NCBI GenBank assembly: GCA_021852275.1
Contig: JAJZNX010000097.1
Coordinates: forward strand, 1 to 40,386
DNA from: Planctomycetota bacterium
GTDB taxonomy: Bacteria; Planctomycetota; Phycisphaerae; WQYP01
Reading direction: 5' to 3'
DNA: 40,386 bases
Part shown: piece by piece, positions 30,201 to 38,831 of the stretch
Numbering within the stretch: the first letter of the stretch is position 1
Layout of the letters: the number at the start of each line of letters is the position of its first letter
Notes under the pieces: model-generated
What the model was told of the DNA's origin: nothing
Database searches by the model: none
The model's input: the letters and a program-made list of their open reading frames with translations, nothing else
Program-made: the position numbers and the translations under genes

Positions 30201-31454
30201 ATGAACGTCGTGGATAAGGCCAGACAGGCGGCCATGGCCGTGGTTGATACTCTGCAAAAAGCGGGCTTTGAGGCTTATTTTGCCGGCGGATGCGTGCGCG
30301 ACGAACTCATGGGCCTGGCCCCCCAGGATTATGATGTGGCCACCTCCGCGCATCCGGAAGAAGTGCTGCGCCACTTTCCCAAAGCCCAAAAAGTTGGTGT
30401 GACTTTTGGCGTGGTGCTGGTTCGCCGGCGCGGGGCCGCCATTGAGGTGGCCACATTCCGCTCCGATGGCCAATACGACGATGGCCGCCGCCCCACCAGT
30501 GTTACTTTTTCCTCCGCCCAGCTTGACGCCCAGCGCCGCGATTTCACCTGCAATGGCTTGTTTTGTGACCCCATCCGGGGCACCATTCTGGATTTTGTCG
30601 GAGGCCGCGCAGATATTCAAGCCCGCTGTCTGCGGGCTATCGGCGATCCGGCCCGGCGGTTTGCCGAGGACCATCTGCGCATGCTGCGGGCCATTCGCTT
30701 TGCCGCCCGGCTGAATTTCCAGATTGAAACCTCCACGCTGGCAGCCATTTCCCGCCACGCCGCGGCCCTGGCCCATATCAGCCGGGAACGAATCGGGCAG
30801 GAAATGCGAATGATCCTGACGCATCCGTCGCGCCGGAGGGCGGCACAGTTGCTGCTGGCCACGGGCCTGCTTCAACCGGTATGGCCCTGGCCGCTGGAAC
30901 CGGCACACGTGCAGGCGGCCAAGCTCAGTTGGCTGGGCGGTTTACCGGAACAGACCGGCTTCGCCCTGGCTCTAACCGCTTTACTCTGCGATCTTTCTTC
31001 CACGCACAAGGCCCACACCATGCCGGAAGCGATGCAAAAATTGTGGGTGCTAAGTACGCAGGAAACCGCGGACCTGCGGTTTTTGCTTTCCCAGTTACCG
31101 GTGCTGCAAAATTGGAAAAGCCAGCGAGTGGCCGTGCTCAAGCGTATTCTGGCGGACAGCCGGGCGCAGGACCTGCTGGCCTTGTACCGGGCCGGCACCC
31201 CCGATGCCAACGCCATACAGGAATTGGAAGCCCGCGTGCGGGAACTAAGTGCTGCGCCGCTGGCCCCGGATCCTCTGGTTACCGGTGATGATCTGATAGC
31301 CATGGGCCAACGGCCCGGACCGAAGTTCCGGGCATGGTTGGAAGAGCTTTACAATCAGCAACTGGAAAATCAATTTCCAGATCGCACAGCGGCCCTGACC
31401 GCGGCGCGGCAACTGGTGCAGCAACATTCCCCGCCGCGCCCGCATGAGCGGTAA
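30201..31454 (+). CDS. CCA tRNA nucleotidyltransferase / poly(A) polymerase family
   Basis: GFEAYFAGGCVRDELMGLAPQDYDVATSAHPEEV; RRDFTCNGL; RFAEDHLRMLRAIRFAARL. Confidence 0.93.
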   Translation: MNVVDKARQAAMAVVDTLQKAGFEAYFAGGCVRDELMGLAPQDYDVATSAHPEEVLRHFPKAQKVGVTFGVVLVRRRGAAIEVATFRSDGQYDDGRRPTSVTFSSAQLDAQRRDFTCNGLFCDPIRGTILDFVGGRADIQARCLRAIGDPARRFAEDHLRMLRAIRFAARLNFQIETSTLAAISRHAAALAHISRERIGQEMRMILTHPSRRRAAQLLLATGLLQPVWPWPLEPAHVQAAKLSWLGGLPEQTGFALALTALLCDLSSTHKAHTMPEAMQKLWVLSTQETADLRFLLSQLPVLQNWKSQRVAVLKRILADSRAQDLLALYRAGTPDANAIQELEARVRELSAAPLAPDPLVTGDDLIAMGQRPGPKFRAWLEELYNQQLENQFPDRTAALTAARQLVQQHSPPRPHER

Positions 31455-31614
31455 GCACCGGTTGCGGATGTGGCCGACCGGGCTGATCTTTATCCGCTTT
31501 GCGATCCACAATCCATATCGCAATGGCCGCCAGCAGCACCAGCAACACCCATCCGGCCAGGCGGACGGCAAAAGATGCCTGCGGCGGACTTGGTGTTGCA
31601 GTATCCTCAGTCAT
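31279..31614 (-). CDS. Possible small single-TM protein antisense to the 3' end of the CCA-adding enzyme gene
   Basis: ORF with clean hydrophobic helix RLAGWVLLVLLAAIAIWIVDRK; overlaps the opposite-strand gene by ~176 bp, so uncertain. Confidence 0.3.
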   Translation of the reverse strand: MTEDTATPSPPQASFAVRLAGWVLLVLLAAIAIWIVDRKADKDQPGRPHPQPVLTAHAGAAGNVAAPVAAPRSGPLCDLEIDFPVADCKALPTMPGTSVRAVGPWLSDHHR

Positions 31615-31751
31615 CGAAGCTGGGTTCAATTTTGGCCTCTCTTTGCACATGTGCAGCTACCATTTAATGCCCTTCCATGGACACCACTGATTGTAGCCCC
31701 AAGTTCACCGGCAGGGCAATGGCCAAAAAAATAAATTCTCCGGTCAAAACG

Positions 31752-33341
31752 TTACCGGTTTGGCAACGTATGATGATGCACCGGCCGCAGGATTAACACC
31801 AGCGGCACGCAAACCAGACACAACAGCCCTAAAAACCGGAAATTTTCCACAAAAGCCCACAGGCTGGCCTGCTGGCGAAGGCTGTGATAAAGAATCGCCA
31901 AAACTTGATGATGCACATGGGTGGCCGGGCCGGTGTGCGCTAAAGCCGCCTGCAGGTGCTTGACGCTGTGCCGCCAGGCCGGGTTCAGCGGGGTAACGTT
32001 GGGCACCAGTTCGTTCTGCCACACCTGGCTGGTACGTGAAAGCATGGTGGTGGTGATGGAAATGCCGATCGCTCCGCCCAAATTGCGCATCAGGTTAAAA
32101 ATGCTCGTGGCATTGCCGATCTGATCATTACGCAGCGTGCTTACCGCAACAGTGGTCAGCGGAATAAACAGCAGACTGACGGCAAACCCGTTGACAATAA
32201 TAGGCCCCGTTACGCTGAACATGCCTACGTTCAAATTGATGGACCCCAGCAAATAGCTGGACCATGCCAGCGCCACAAGCGATGTGGCCATGAAAATGCG
32301 GTCATCCATTTTACCCATCAAGCGCCCGGCAATGAGCACCCCCACCACGGACCCGATACCACGCGGACTTACTGCCCATCCACTTTGAAAAGCGGAATAA
32401 CCCATCAGCGTCTGGAGAAACAGCGGCAACAAAGTGGTGGTGCTGTATAAAACCATGGCGGCGGCCATCATAATAGTGGTGGACGAACCGAAATTGCGAT
32501 TTTTCAGCACTCGCAGATCAATCAACGGATCGCGGGCGGTAAGCTCCCAGGCCACAAACGCCAGAAAGCCCACCACCGCAATGCCAATCATCCAGCGAAT
32601 CCAGACCGCCCCAAGCCAGTCCGCATCCTGCCCTTTATCCAGCACAATTTGCAGACAGGCCACCCACACCGACAGCAACACGAAACCGACGATATCCAGA
32701 GCGGTTTTGACGGCGTGACGGATGTACGGAGGATCTTCCACAAAAGCATCCACCAGCAGAAACGCCACCGCACCCACCGGGATATTGATATAAAACATCC
32801 ACCGCCAACTGTAAGAATCGGTCAGCCAGCCGCCCAGTGTGGGACCAATCACCGGGGCACAGATTACCCCCAATACGTAAAAAGCCATCGCTTTGCCGCG
32901 TTTGCGCACGGGAAAGCTTTCCAGCAAAATGGCCTGGGCGCTGGGCTGAAGCGCCCCACCGCCGATGCCCTGAACAATCAGGGCAAGAATGAGTGTTTCA
33001 ATATTCGGTGCCAGACCGGCGGCCAGTGAGCCGGCGACAAAAATGCCGATGCAGATGAGCAAAAAACGCTTGCGACCAAACGTGCGGCTGAACCAGGCGG
33101 TGGCGGTTAATACAATGGCATTGGAAATCAGGTAGCTGGTAAGTACCCAGGTGGCCTGGTGCGGCGTGATGGACATGCTGCCGGCGATATGCGGCAAGGC
33201 CACGTTGGCGATGGATGTATCCATCACTTCCATAAACGTGCCCAGCATCACCGCAAAAGCGATGAGCCATGGGTTGCTGCGCGGTACCCACGGCGTGCGT
33301 AAATCAGGCACGGCATCGGGTGCCGAATCAATGACTGCCAT
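31752..33341 (-). CDS. DHA2-family (EmrB/QacA) MFS drug transporter
   Basis: FMEVMDTSIANVALPHIAGSMSITPHQATWVLTSYLISNAIVLTATAWFSRTFGRKRFLL; ~14 TM; GGWLTDSYSWRWMFYINIPVG. Confidence 0.93.
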   Translation of the reverse strand: MAVIDSAPDAVPDLRTPWVPRSNPWLIAFAVMLGTFMEVMDTSIANVALPHIAGSMSITPHQATWVLTSYLISNAIVLTATAWFSRTFGRKRFLLICIGIFVAGSLAAGLAPNIETLILALIVQGIGGGALQPSAQAILLESFPVRKRGKAMAFYVLGVICAPVIGPTLGGWLTDSYSWRWMFYINIPVGAVAFLLVDAFVEDPPYIRHAVKTALDIVGFVLLSVWVACLQIVLDKGQDADWLGAVWIRWMIGIAVVGFLAFVAWELTARDPLIDLRVLKNRNFGSSTTIMMAAAMVLYSTTTLLPLFLQTLMGYSAFQSGWAVSPRGIGSVVGVLIAGRLMGKMDDRIFMATSLVALAWSSYLLGSINLNVGMFSVTGPIIVNGFAVSLLFIPLTTVAVSTLRNDQIGNATSIFNLMRNLGGAIGISITTTMLSRTSQVWQNELVPNVTPLNPAWRHSVKHLQAALAHTGPATHVHHQVLAILYHSLRQQASLWAFVENFRFLGLLCLVCVPLVLILRPVHHHTLPNR

Positions 33342-33459
33342 GGAATCTCCACCACATGCCCACGCCCCGTTTTTGGGCTGCGTGGCCGGTATTGCCGCGA
33401 ACCATGTTGAATTGTAGGCTGCACCAACATCAAAAGAAACTACCGCACCCGCCGGTCGA

Positions 33460-34974
33460 TTATTCACCCCAGATCAGTTCCGCCAGATTGGCGGTGCCGG
33501 CTTCCGCGGGCGTATCCACCTCAGCCGGGCCTTCTTTGACGACCATGGTAGAAGCGGAAGCCTCATCGGTGGTGCATGGCGCATCTGCGGCGGCCGGTGT
33601 GGGTGCGAGCGCTGGCCCGGCAGATTCGCTACGGTGGGCGGTAAGCCCGCGACCAAAGTCAACGCCGACAATCAAATATCGCAGGGCATCCATGGCATGG
33701 TCGTTGATCTGCACGGGCAATCTGGCCAGCCGGCCCTGGCCGCCGGGTTCGTAATGATATTCCGTCGCTTCATGGAGCAGATATACGCAGCAGTCATAAA
33801 TTTTCAGTTGGCGGTTTTGCAGGCGCTCCAGCACCTTGGAAATACCCAGGTCAACCGGCTTAACCGGTGCCGGCCGGGCCAGAATATCCCAGCGACGCAA
33901 TTGCTCAATCATTTCGGGCCGGGAGCTGTCACAAAAAAGCACCTCGATATTCCACCGTCTCACCAAGGCCTGAAGCCGCAGGCCCAGTTCCGCCGGCACC
34001 TGGCCGCTTTGGTAATATTCTTCCACCACATACAGGCAGTCATCTTCGCACAACACGCCCACCACGATGGCGGTTGGCTCATGAAAACCCCAGTCCACGC
34101 CGGCACAGACGCGCAAGGGCGGCAGCGGCGGTTTGTCATGGGTATCCGGCAGAACCAGTTCCGGCAGCATGGGGTACACCAGACCCTCCGGCGCAGCCCA
34201 CAGGCCATCGAGCAGGCGGCTGCGGGTTACGCCCGAAAGCCGGCCCAGCGTGGCCATGTACCTTTCACCCTCCGGAGTCCAGCGGCCATGGGCGTGGTCC
34301 CACAAAGATGGATTGTCCTGATGGCGACTGATCAGCCGCTGCATGGAACCCTCTGCGGCCCGGCGGTTGAGCCAATGGCCGGGATAACTGGGATTGCAAT
34401 CGGCAATGGCCTGCTGGAAGGGCATGCGGGCGTTGCGCAGACGGGACAGAAGTTTCTGCCAGTCTTCCAGCGTCAATTCCGTAGCTTCAAACGCGGCAAT
34501 GAGGTCGAACTCGGTGGACATGATGCGGTCCGGCTTATCCAGGGAACCGGTTACCAGTTCTGAGCGGTTACTGAACAGATAGGACTGCCGATACCGGCGC
34601 GAAGCTCCGCCGAGTACGGGATGGTTTTCCCAGAGGACTTTATCTTCCAGGGTTACCAGAACGGATTGGCTAAGGCTGGCCCGGGTTTTGCGGGCCAGCA
34701 GGGCGCGGATGCCGGCAAAACGCTGGGCACAGAGAAACACTTTTTCCAGCACGGCGCGGGTTTTACCGGTACCGGCCGGACCGACCAGCAAAATCTCCGG
34801 GACACGGGAATAAAACAACTGTTCCGCGGCCCCATACGGCCGGTAAGGCCGGTATTGTGCCGGAATACTGCCGGCAAGTTTTTTGATCTGGCGGGCCGCA
34901 CCGGCGGCATCCAGGGTGGTGAGGATTTCTGCAGCAACGGATGGAGCCGGACGGTCGGAACCTGATTTGACCAT
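33460..34974 (-). CDS. Phage terminase large subunit-like protein (ATPase plus nuclease)
   Basis: Walker A LLVGPAGTGKTRAVLEK; AGVDWGFHEPTAIVVG, EVLFCDSSRPEMI, INDHAMDALRYLIVG as RNase H-like nuclease motifs. Start at MVKSGSDRP. Confidence 0.85.
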   Translation of the reverse strand: MVKSGSDRPAPSVAAEILTTLDAAGAARQIKKLAGSIPAQYRPYRPYGAAEQLFYSRVPEILLVGPAGTGKTRAVLEKVFLCAQRFAGIRALLARKTRASLSQSVLVTLEDKVLWENHPVLGGASRRYRQSYLFSNRSELVTGSLDKPDRIMSTEFDLIAAFEATELTLEDWQKLLSRLRNARMPFQQAIADCNPSYPGHWLNRRAAEGSMQRLISRHQDNPSLWDHAHGRWTPEGERYMATLGRLSGVTRSRLLDGLWAAPEGLVYPMLPELVLPDTHDKPPLPPLRVCAGVDWGFHEPTAIVVGVLCEDDCLYVVEEYYQSGQVPAELGLRLQALVRRWNIEVLFCDSSRPEMIEQLRRWDILARPAPVKPVDLGISKVLERLQNRQLKIYDCCVYLLHEATEYHYEPGGQGRLARLPVQINDHAMDALRYLIVGVDFGRGLTAHRSESAGPALAPTPAAADAPCTTDEASASTMVVKEGPAEVDTPAEAGTANLAELIWGE

Positions 34975-34989
34975 AAGCAGATGTAGTTG

Positions 34990-35040
34990 GGATATGGGGC
35001 GGGATAACGCGGGCTGCGGCCCGCGGGACGGGAGTTGGGA
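34990..35040. repeat. REP-like dispersed repeat copy 3
   Basis: gatatggggcgggataacgcgggctgcggcccgcgggacgggagttggga; contains gcgggctgcggcccgc imperfect palindrome. Confidence 0.65.
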
Positions 35041-35210
35041 GTTGGGGGGCTCTTGGGACCGCGGGGATCCTGCCAGCAAATGCTGAATGCTGACTGTTGA
35101 TCGCTGACCGCCAGTTGGGAGATACGTGTTGTTGATGGAGCTATCAGCAGTTAACTGGCGGGGGCAAGATTGTCAATAACAACAATATCATCACAGTTTT
35201 TTTAAGCGGA

Positions 35211-35310
35211 AGGCGCGGGCGGCGGCCCGCAGACGTGGCGCGGCTACGCCGCGAGTCGGATGACAGGAGTTAGGAGTCTGACGATTCAACACGAAATAAT
35301 TCTTACCTAC
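35211..35310. repeat. REP-like dispersed repeat copy 4, with an extra hairpin inserted
   Basis: gcgggcggcggcccgc...cgcggctacgccgcg...gacaggagttaggagtctgacgattcaacacgaa; tail matches the gttaaacacgaag of copy 2. Confidence 0.55.
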
Positions 35311-35458
35311 AAGAAACAAAGCGGTCAGCGATCAGCGGGCACACTGACGCTGCACGTATTTACTGGTCAATGATCGCCGACGTTAAAATGTCGGTGGTCA
35401 GGCGGAACGGGCTGGCCTGCGCGGGGCAGGCGAGCTTTATTCGGGAGTCCCGCTGCAA

Positions 35459-35515
35459 GGTAGTAGGCGGGGCATGGGGAGGGATAAACGCAGGAGACAG
35501 AATGCAGGAGTAAAG
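35459..35515. repeat. REP-like dispersed repeat copy 5 (partial)
   Basis: ggtagtaggcggggcatggggagggataaacgcaggag resembles tagcaggcgggacatgggtgcggataacggg at 126-157. Confidence 0.5.
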
Positions 35516-35562
35516 AGGTCCCGATTGCTTCCTCCGTGCCGCATTGGGATTTCGCCATCCAA

Positions 35563-35670
35563 GGCTCGAGAGCGGTGCGGCCGGACCGCATCGTCATCGG
35601 CGAAGTCCGCGGCGGCGAAGCCCTGTCCATGCTCTAGACTTGGAACACCGGCCATCCCGGCGGCGTGGCC
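35563..35670 (+). pseudogene. Fragment of TrbB/VirB11-like conjugal transfer ATPase
   Basis: Plus-frame translation [31 protein letters not shown] matches the conserved TrbB/VirB11 RPDRI.(V/I)GEVRG.EAL..L.AW.TGHPGG block; in-frame TAG at 35635-35637. Confidence 0.8.
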
Positions 35671-35866
35671 ATATTACAAAATGCCAATGATTCTTCATGA
35701 AGCACCACGCCAGCAGCCGCAGCGGCACACAGGCATGGGCCTCCGTAAGCACCCATTCAAAGGCGGCATAATCCTCATCGTGACGGAACAATGCGATCCT
35801 TCTGGCCGCACGGTTCAGGATGTGGTAAATCTGCCCACCGGGGGTATTTCCTGGTTTGCGAGCCAT
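35651..35866 (-). pseudogene. Truncated REP-associated tyrosine transposase (RAYT, Y1/IS200-like)
   Basis: MARKPGNTPGGQIYHILNRAARRIALFRHDEDYAAFEWVLTEAHACVPLRLLAWCFMKNHWHFVIWPRRRDG; HUH motif (HWH) present, catalytic Tyr region missing. Confidence 0.85.
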
Positions 35867-35906
35867 ACCTGATCACCATCACCGGTTTGCACACCATGGT
35901 CAAATA

Positions 35907-35956
35907 CTAGCTGCGTCCCCGTTTCGCTCTCCTAGCTGCGTCCCCGTTTCGCTCTC
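35907..35956. repeat. 25-bp perfect tandem duplication
   Basis: ctagctgcgtccccgtttcgctctc x2, back to back. Confidence 0.95.
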
Positions 35957-36303
35957 CCGGGCGTCCGCGAAGCCACACCCCGCTAATTCCTGATCAATCC
36001 ATGATCCCATGCCGTTGACTCAGTTCGAGAGATTCAGGATGCCGTCCATGGCATCCACTTCTTACGCTTATCGGCAAGGCCGCACCTGATCGGCCAACAG
36101 CACCGGCGGCATGACACCTCGCCGGAATATTCCGCTCGTCACCCGTCGAAAATGTGGGGAATTAAAAGGTTTGTGGGACGGACACCAAAGTGCGAAAGTC
36201 GGGTTAGATTTTGCGCGTATGCCTCAAAAATTTTGTCGTCGGCATAGCCAGACAAGCCGCGTGGCCACGCCTGCAAAAATGGAACGTGCTGTTGTGGCTA
36301 CCG

Positions 36304-37329
36304 TTACTGGCGGGGAAGGTACAAAAGTATCGTGTACCATTCCTCCCCTGGTTGGGTGTCCGGAATATAAACGGTTTCCTCCCGCCGTCTGCGAGTCAAC
36401 GTTACTGGATCACGCGGTGCTAACCCCCGTTCGTTTCTGGACGGTGCGATATCGAGCACACGCATTTTGTAACCCAAGCTCGGCGCGAGGTGCAAAGGGA
36501 GAACATTCGACCGGTCTGGTCCTCTTGCTTGGTCTGGATGCCGCCAGCGTGGGAACCACGCGCGGCCGTTGACATATGTTTGGCGTCTGCCCCTGTAGAA
36601 TCCGGGCTTCTGCACAAATCCGCTCTGCCAATATATGCCTCGGCTTGTTATGTGCAGCGTAGTCTCGCCGTCGATGTAAGCCTCAACGGTAAAATGTTTC
36701 AAATAAGTGTTGGCCATATCCTGCTGGAGTTGTAGCCGAGCCTGTTTAAGCTGGGCCACTGCGGACACCACTGCGGAAGCATGGCCGGCCTTCATGGCGG
36801 TTTTAACCAGGACCTTTAATTGGGTGATCTTTTGCCGGTCCTTCTGAATCTGCCGGTTCTTCAACGCCGCCTGGACCTGGTGCCATTGAGCCAGCGCCGC
36901 GGCCACGGCCTTGTTGCGGGTCGATTCAAATTCCAGCAAGTCCGGGCTTAGGCCCATGGTAAAATTTGTCGGCTGAAAATATGGCGGGAACGGCGATTCC
37001 ATTTTCTCCTGGGTCAGTCGCCCCTGCACTACTTTCAACTGCCCTTCCGCCGCCACCACCGCATCCGCATCACCGGCCTTCATATCGGCCTTGACCGCAG
37101 CCTTGATCTGGGCTATTTCCGTCTTATCGGCAGCACATACTTTGCGCCAGGCTGCAGTCTTCTGCTGGCGGAGATTGGGTGCAGACATCGCCGACGAAGG
37201 GGCAGGCTGGGTGGCGGCCGGCTTTTGAGGTTGCGTGAGCAATAACTGTGCACAGCAATGCCCTGCCCCCAATCCGCAGAACACCACACCCATCATCGTC
37301 CATGCTATCTTATGCTGTTGCCGTACCAT
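36304..37329 (-). CDS. Hypothetical secreted protein with internal helical duplication
   Basis: Signal-like N-terminus (KIAWTMMGVVFCGLGAGHCCA); two related units IAQIKAAVKADMKAGDADAVVAAEGQLKVVQGRLTQ and ITQLKVLVKTAMKAGHASAVVSAVAQLKQARLQLQQ. Confidence 0.65.
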   Translation of the reverse strand: MVRQQHKIAWTMMGVVFCGLGAGHCCAQLLLTQPQKPAATQPAPSSAMSAPNLRQQKTAAWRKVCAADKTEIAQIKAAVKADMKAGDADAVVAAEGQLKVVQGRLTQEKMESPFPPYFQPTNFTMGLSPDLLEFESTRNKAVAAALAQWHQVQAALKNRQIQKDRQKITQLKVLVKTAMKAGHASAVVSAVAQLKQARLQLQQDMANTYLKHFTVEAYIDGETTLHITSRGIYWQSGFVQKPGFYRGRRQTYVNGRAWFPRWRHPDQARGPDRSNVLPLHLAPSLGYKMRVLDIAPSRNERGLAPRDPVTLTRRRREETVYIPDTQPGEEWYTILLYLPRQ

Positions 37330-37469
37330 GTTTTTGTTCCTTTTGGCTCCCTGACGTATTGCCACCACCGGAATGCCCGTGCCCAAAGCTGAAATACATA
37401 CCGACACACGTGTCATATCGAATATACAACGCGGTGCAGGATTGTCAATGACGTGGTTCGGCAGGCAGG

Positions 37470-38803
37470 CTGCCCATAAGCGTTAACTTAATAATTGTCG
37501 TTTGCGTCTCCGGAGGCTGTCTGCAAGACCAATGGTGATGCTCCGCCAGCGCTGCATCATCTCATTCAACCCCATGGGCGGGAGGATCGCCTTACATAAT
37601 ACGCGGTGGACGAATCTCGTTTCCCGCCAACGGCTCCGGCGATGTTTCCAATGGATATCCCCAGGGGGAAAAAGACTCGGCTTCGAGTTGTAAACGCTCC
37701 ACCAGCATGGCTACCAGCAGTTTGCCGGCAATCCAAGCCTTAGCGCTTGGCGGGTCACGCTTGGGAAGTTGCCCCAGCGACATGATGGACTTCATTCGCT
37801 TGAACACCAGTTCGATTTGCCAACGTAAGCGATAATCCATCATCACCCGGTCGGGAGGATGCGAGGCTTGGGGCAGGGTAGTGAAAACCATCACGTATGC
37901 CGCTAAGGCTAACGCTCTGGGCGACGCTTTGTGTTGATTGCGATGGGCAATACGATTGACCCTGCGACGGGCCCTTTCGACAGCCGCGCGGCTCCGCCGC
38001 AGAATCACCGCCCGCCCCGGGACCAAACGCCTACCGAAAGGCACCCATACCGGCACATCGGCACATTGCCCCGCACGCAATCCCCGCAGTTGTCGCAGCC
38101 AATGTATCTTCTGCCCGTGGCCATCAGATGCGGGCATCATCATGGGATTGAATCGCACCATGACATGTCCTCCGGCGTTGACCACGTGATGAATACCGCG
38201 GGCGCGACCATAGGCCCGGTCTCCGGTCATCACGGTGTTGGGATGCACCTGAAAATGACGAAACGTTTCACCTGCCTTCAGGTCGGTCAGGCCAAATTCA
38301 ACGCAATCCAGTGTGCCAACATCGACGGCCCAGTGAACACACCATTGGCTGCCAGTCGCCCCCTGCTCCACCACCAGCGTTGCATCCGTGGCGATCATGC
38401 GCAAAGATGGAGCCGCCTCGGATATGTCGGCATGGCGTTGCTGCCAGAATTCACGGGCTATCCAAGTCAGCCAAGGGCCAGCGACGCGCAGACGCTTGAA
38501 CAGCGCCACGCGAGAGAATTGGCCAAGCCCAGCCTCACGAGCCCGCATGGCGGTCTCCGCCAAGGAGCAGCCTTCCGCCAGATACAACAGTAAACACCGT
38601 AGCAGATTTCCGGCATCCTGCACGCCGCGACGCCGGCGCAAAGCTCCCAATGTATAGGCCTGAGACCGCCAGCCCGCAGGCAAAAGACGCTCCAGGACCG
38701 CCCAATCGTCTAATCCATGACGTTTCGACTTTTCATTTTTCATTATGGGATTTTAGCGCACGCAGACAAAATTGTCAATTATTAAGTTAACGCTTATGGG
38801 CAG
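37470..38803 (-). mobile_element. IS4-family-like insertion sequence (~1.33 kb) with ~28-bp inverted repeats
   Basis: Left ctgcccataagcgttaacttaataattg; right caattattaagttaacgcttatgggcag (exact reverse complement), flanking a DDE transposase. Confidence 0.92.
37592..38743 (-). CDS. IS4-family-like DDE transposase
   Basis: ATDATL, MTGDRAYGRA, YRLRWQIELVFKRMKSIMSLGQLPKRDP (Y-(2)-R-(3)-E-(6)-K type signature). Confidence 0.9.
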   Translation of the reverse strand: MKNEKSKRHGLDDWAVLERLLPAGWRSQAYTLGALRRRRGVQDAGNLLRCLLLYLAEGCSLAETAMRAREAGLGQFSRVALFKRLRVAGPWLTWIAREFWQQRHADISEAAPSLRMIATDATLVVEQGATGSQWCVHWAVDVGTLDCVEFGLTDLKAGETFRHFQVHPNTVMTGDRAYGRARGIHHVVNAGGHVMVRFNPMMMPASDGHGQKIHWLRQLRGLRAGQCADVPVWVPFGRRLVPGRAVILRRSRAAVERARRRVNRIAHRNQHKASPRALALAAYVMVFTTLPQASHPPDRVMMDYRLRWQIELVFKRMKSIMSLGQLPKRDPPSAKAWIAGKLLVAMLVERLQLEAESFSPWGYPLETSPEPLAGNEIRPPRIM

Positions 38804-38831
38804 GGGGCGTGGCAATTTTTCCGGGCAGGGT

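Noticed and set aside
33634-34563. 309-aa plus-strand ORF
   Set aside because: Antisense to the terminase-like gene, whose catalytic motifs are clearly on the minus strand.
34990-36000. CRISPR array in the repeat-rich segment
   Set aside because: Repeats are irregular, diverged and without regular spacers; no cas genes in the window.
36111-36572. 153-aa plus-strand ORF
   Set aside because: Partly antisense to the 36304-37329 gene; composition unlike a real protein.
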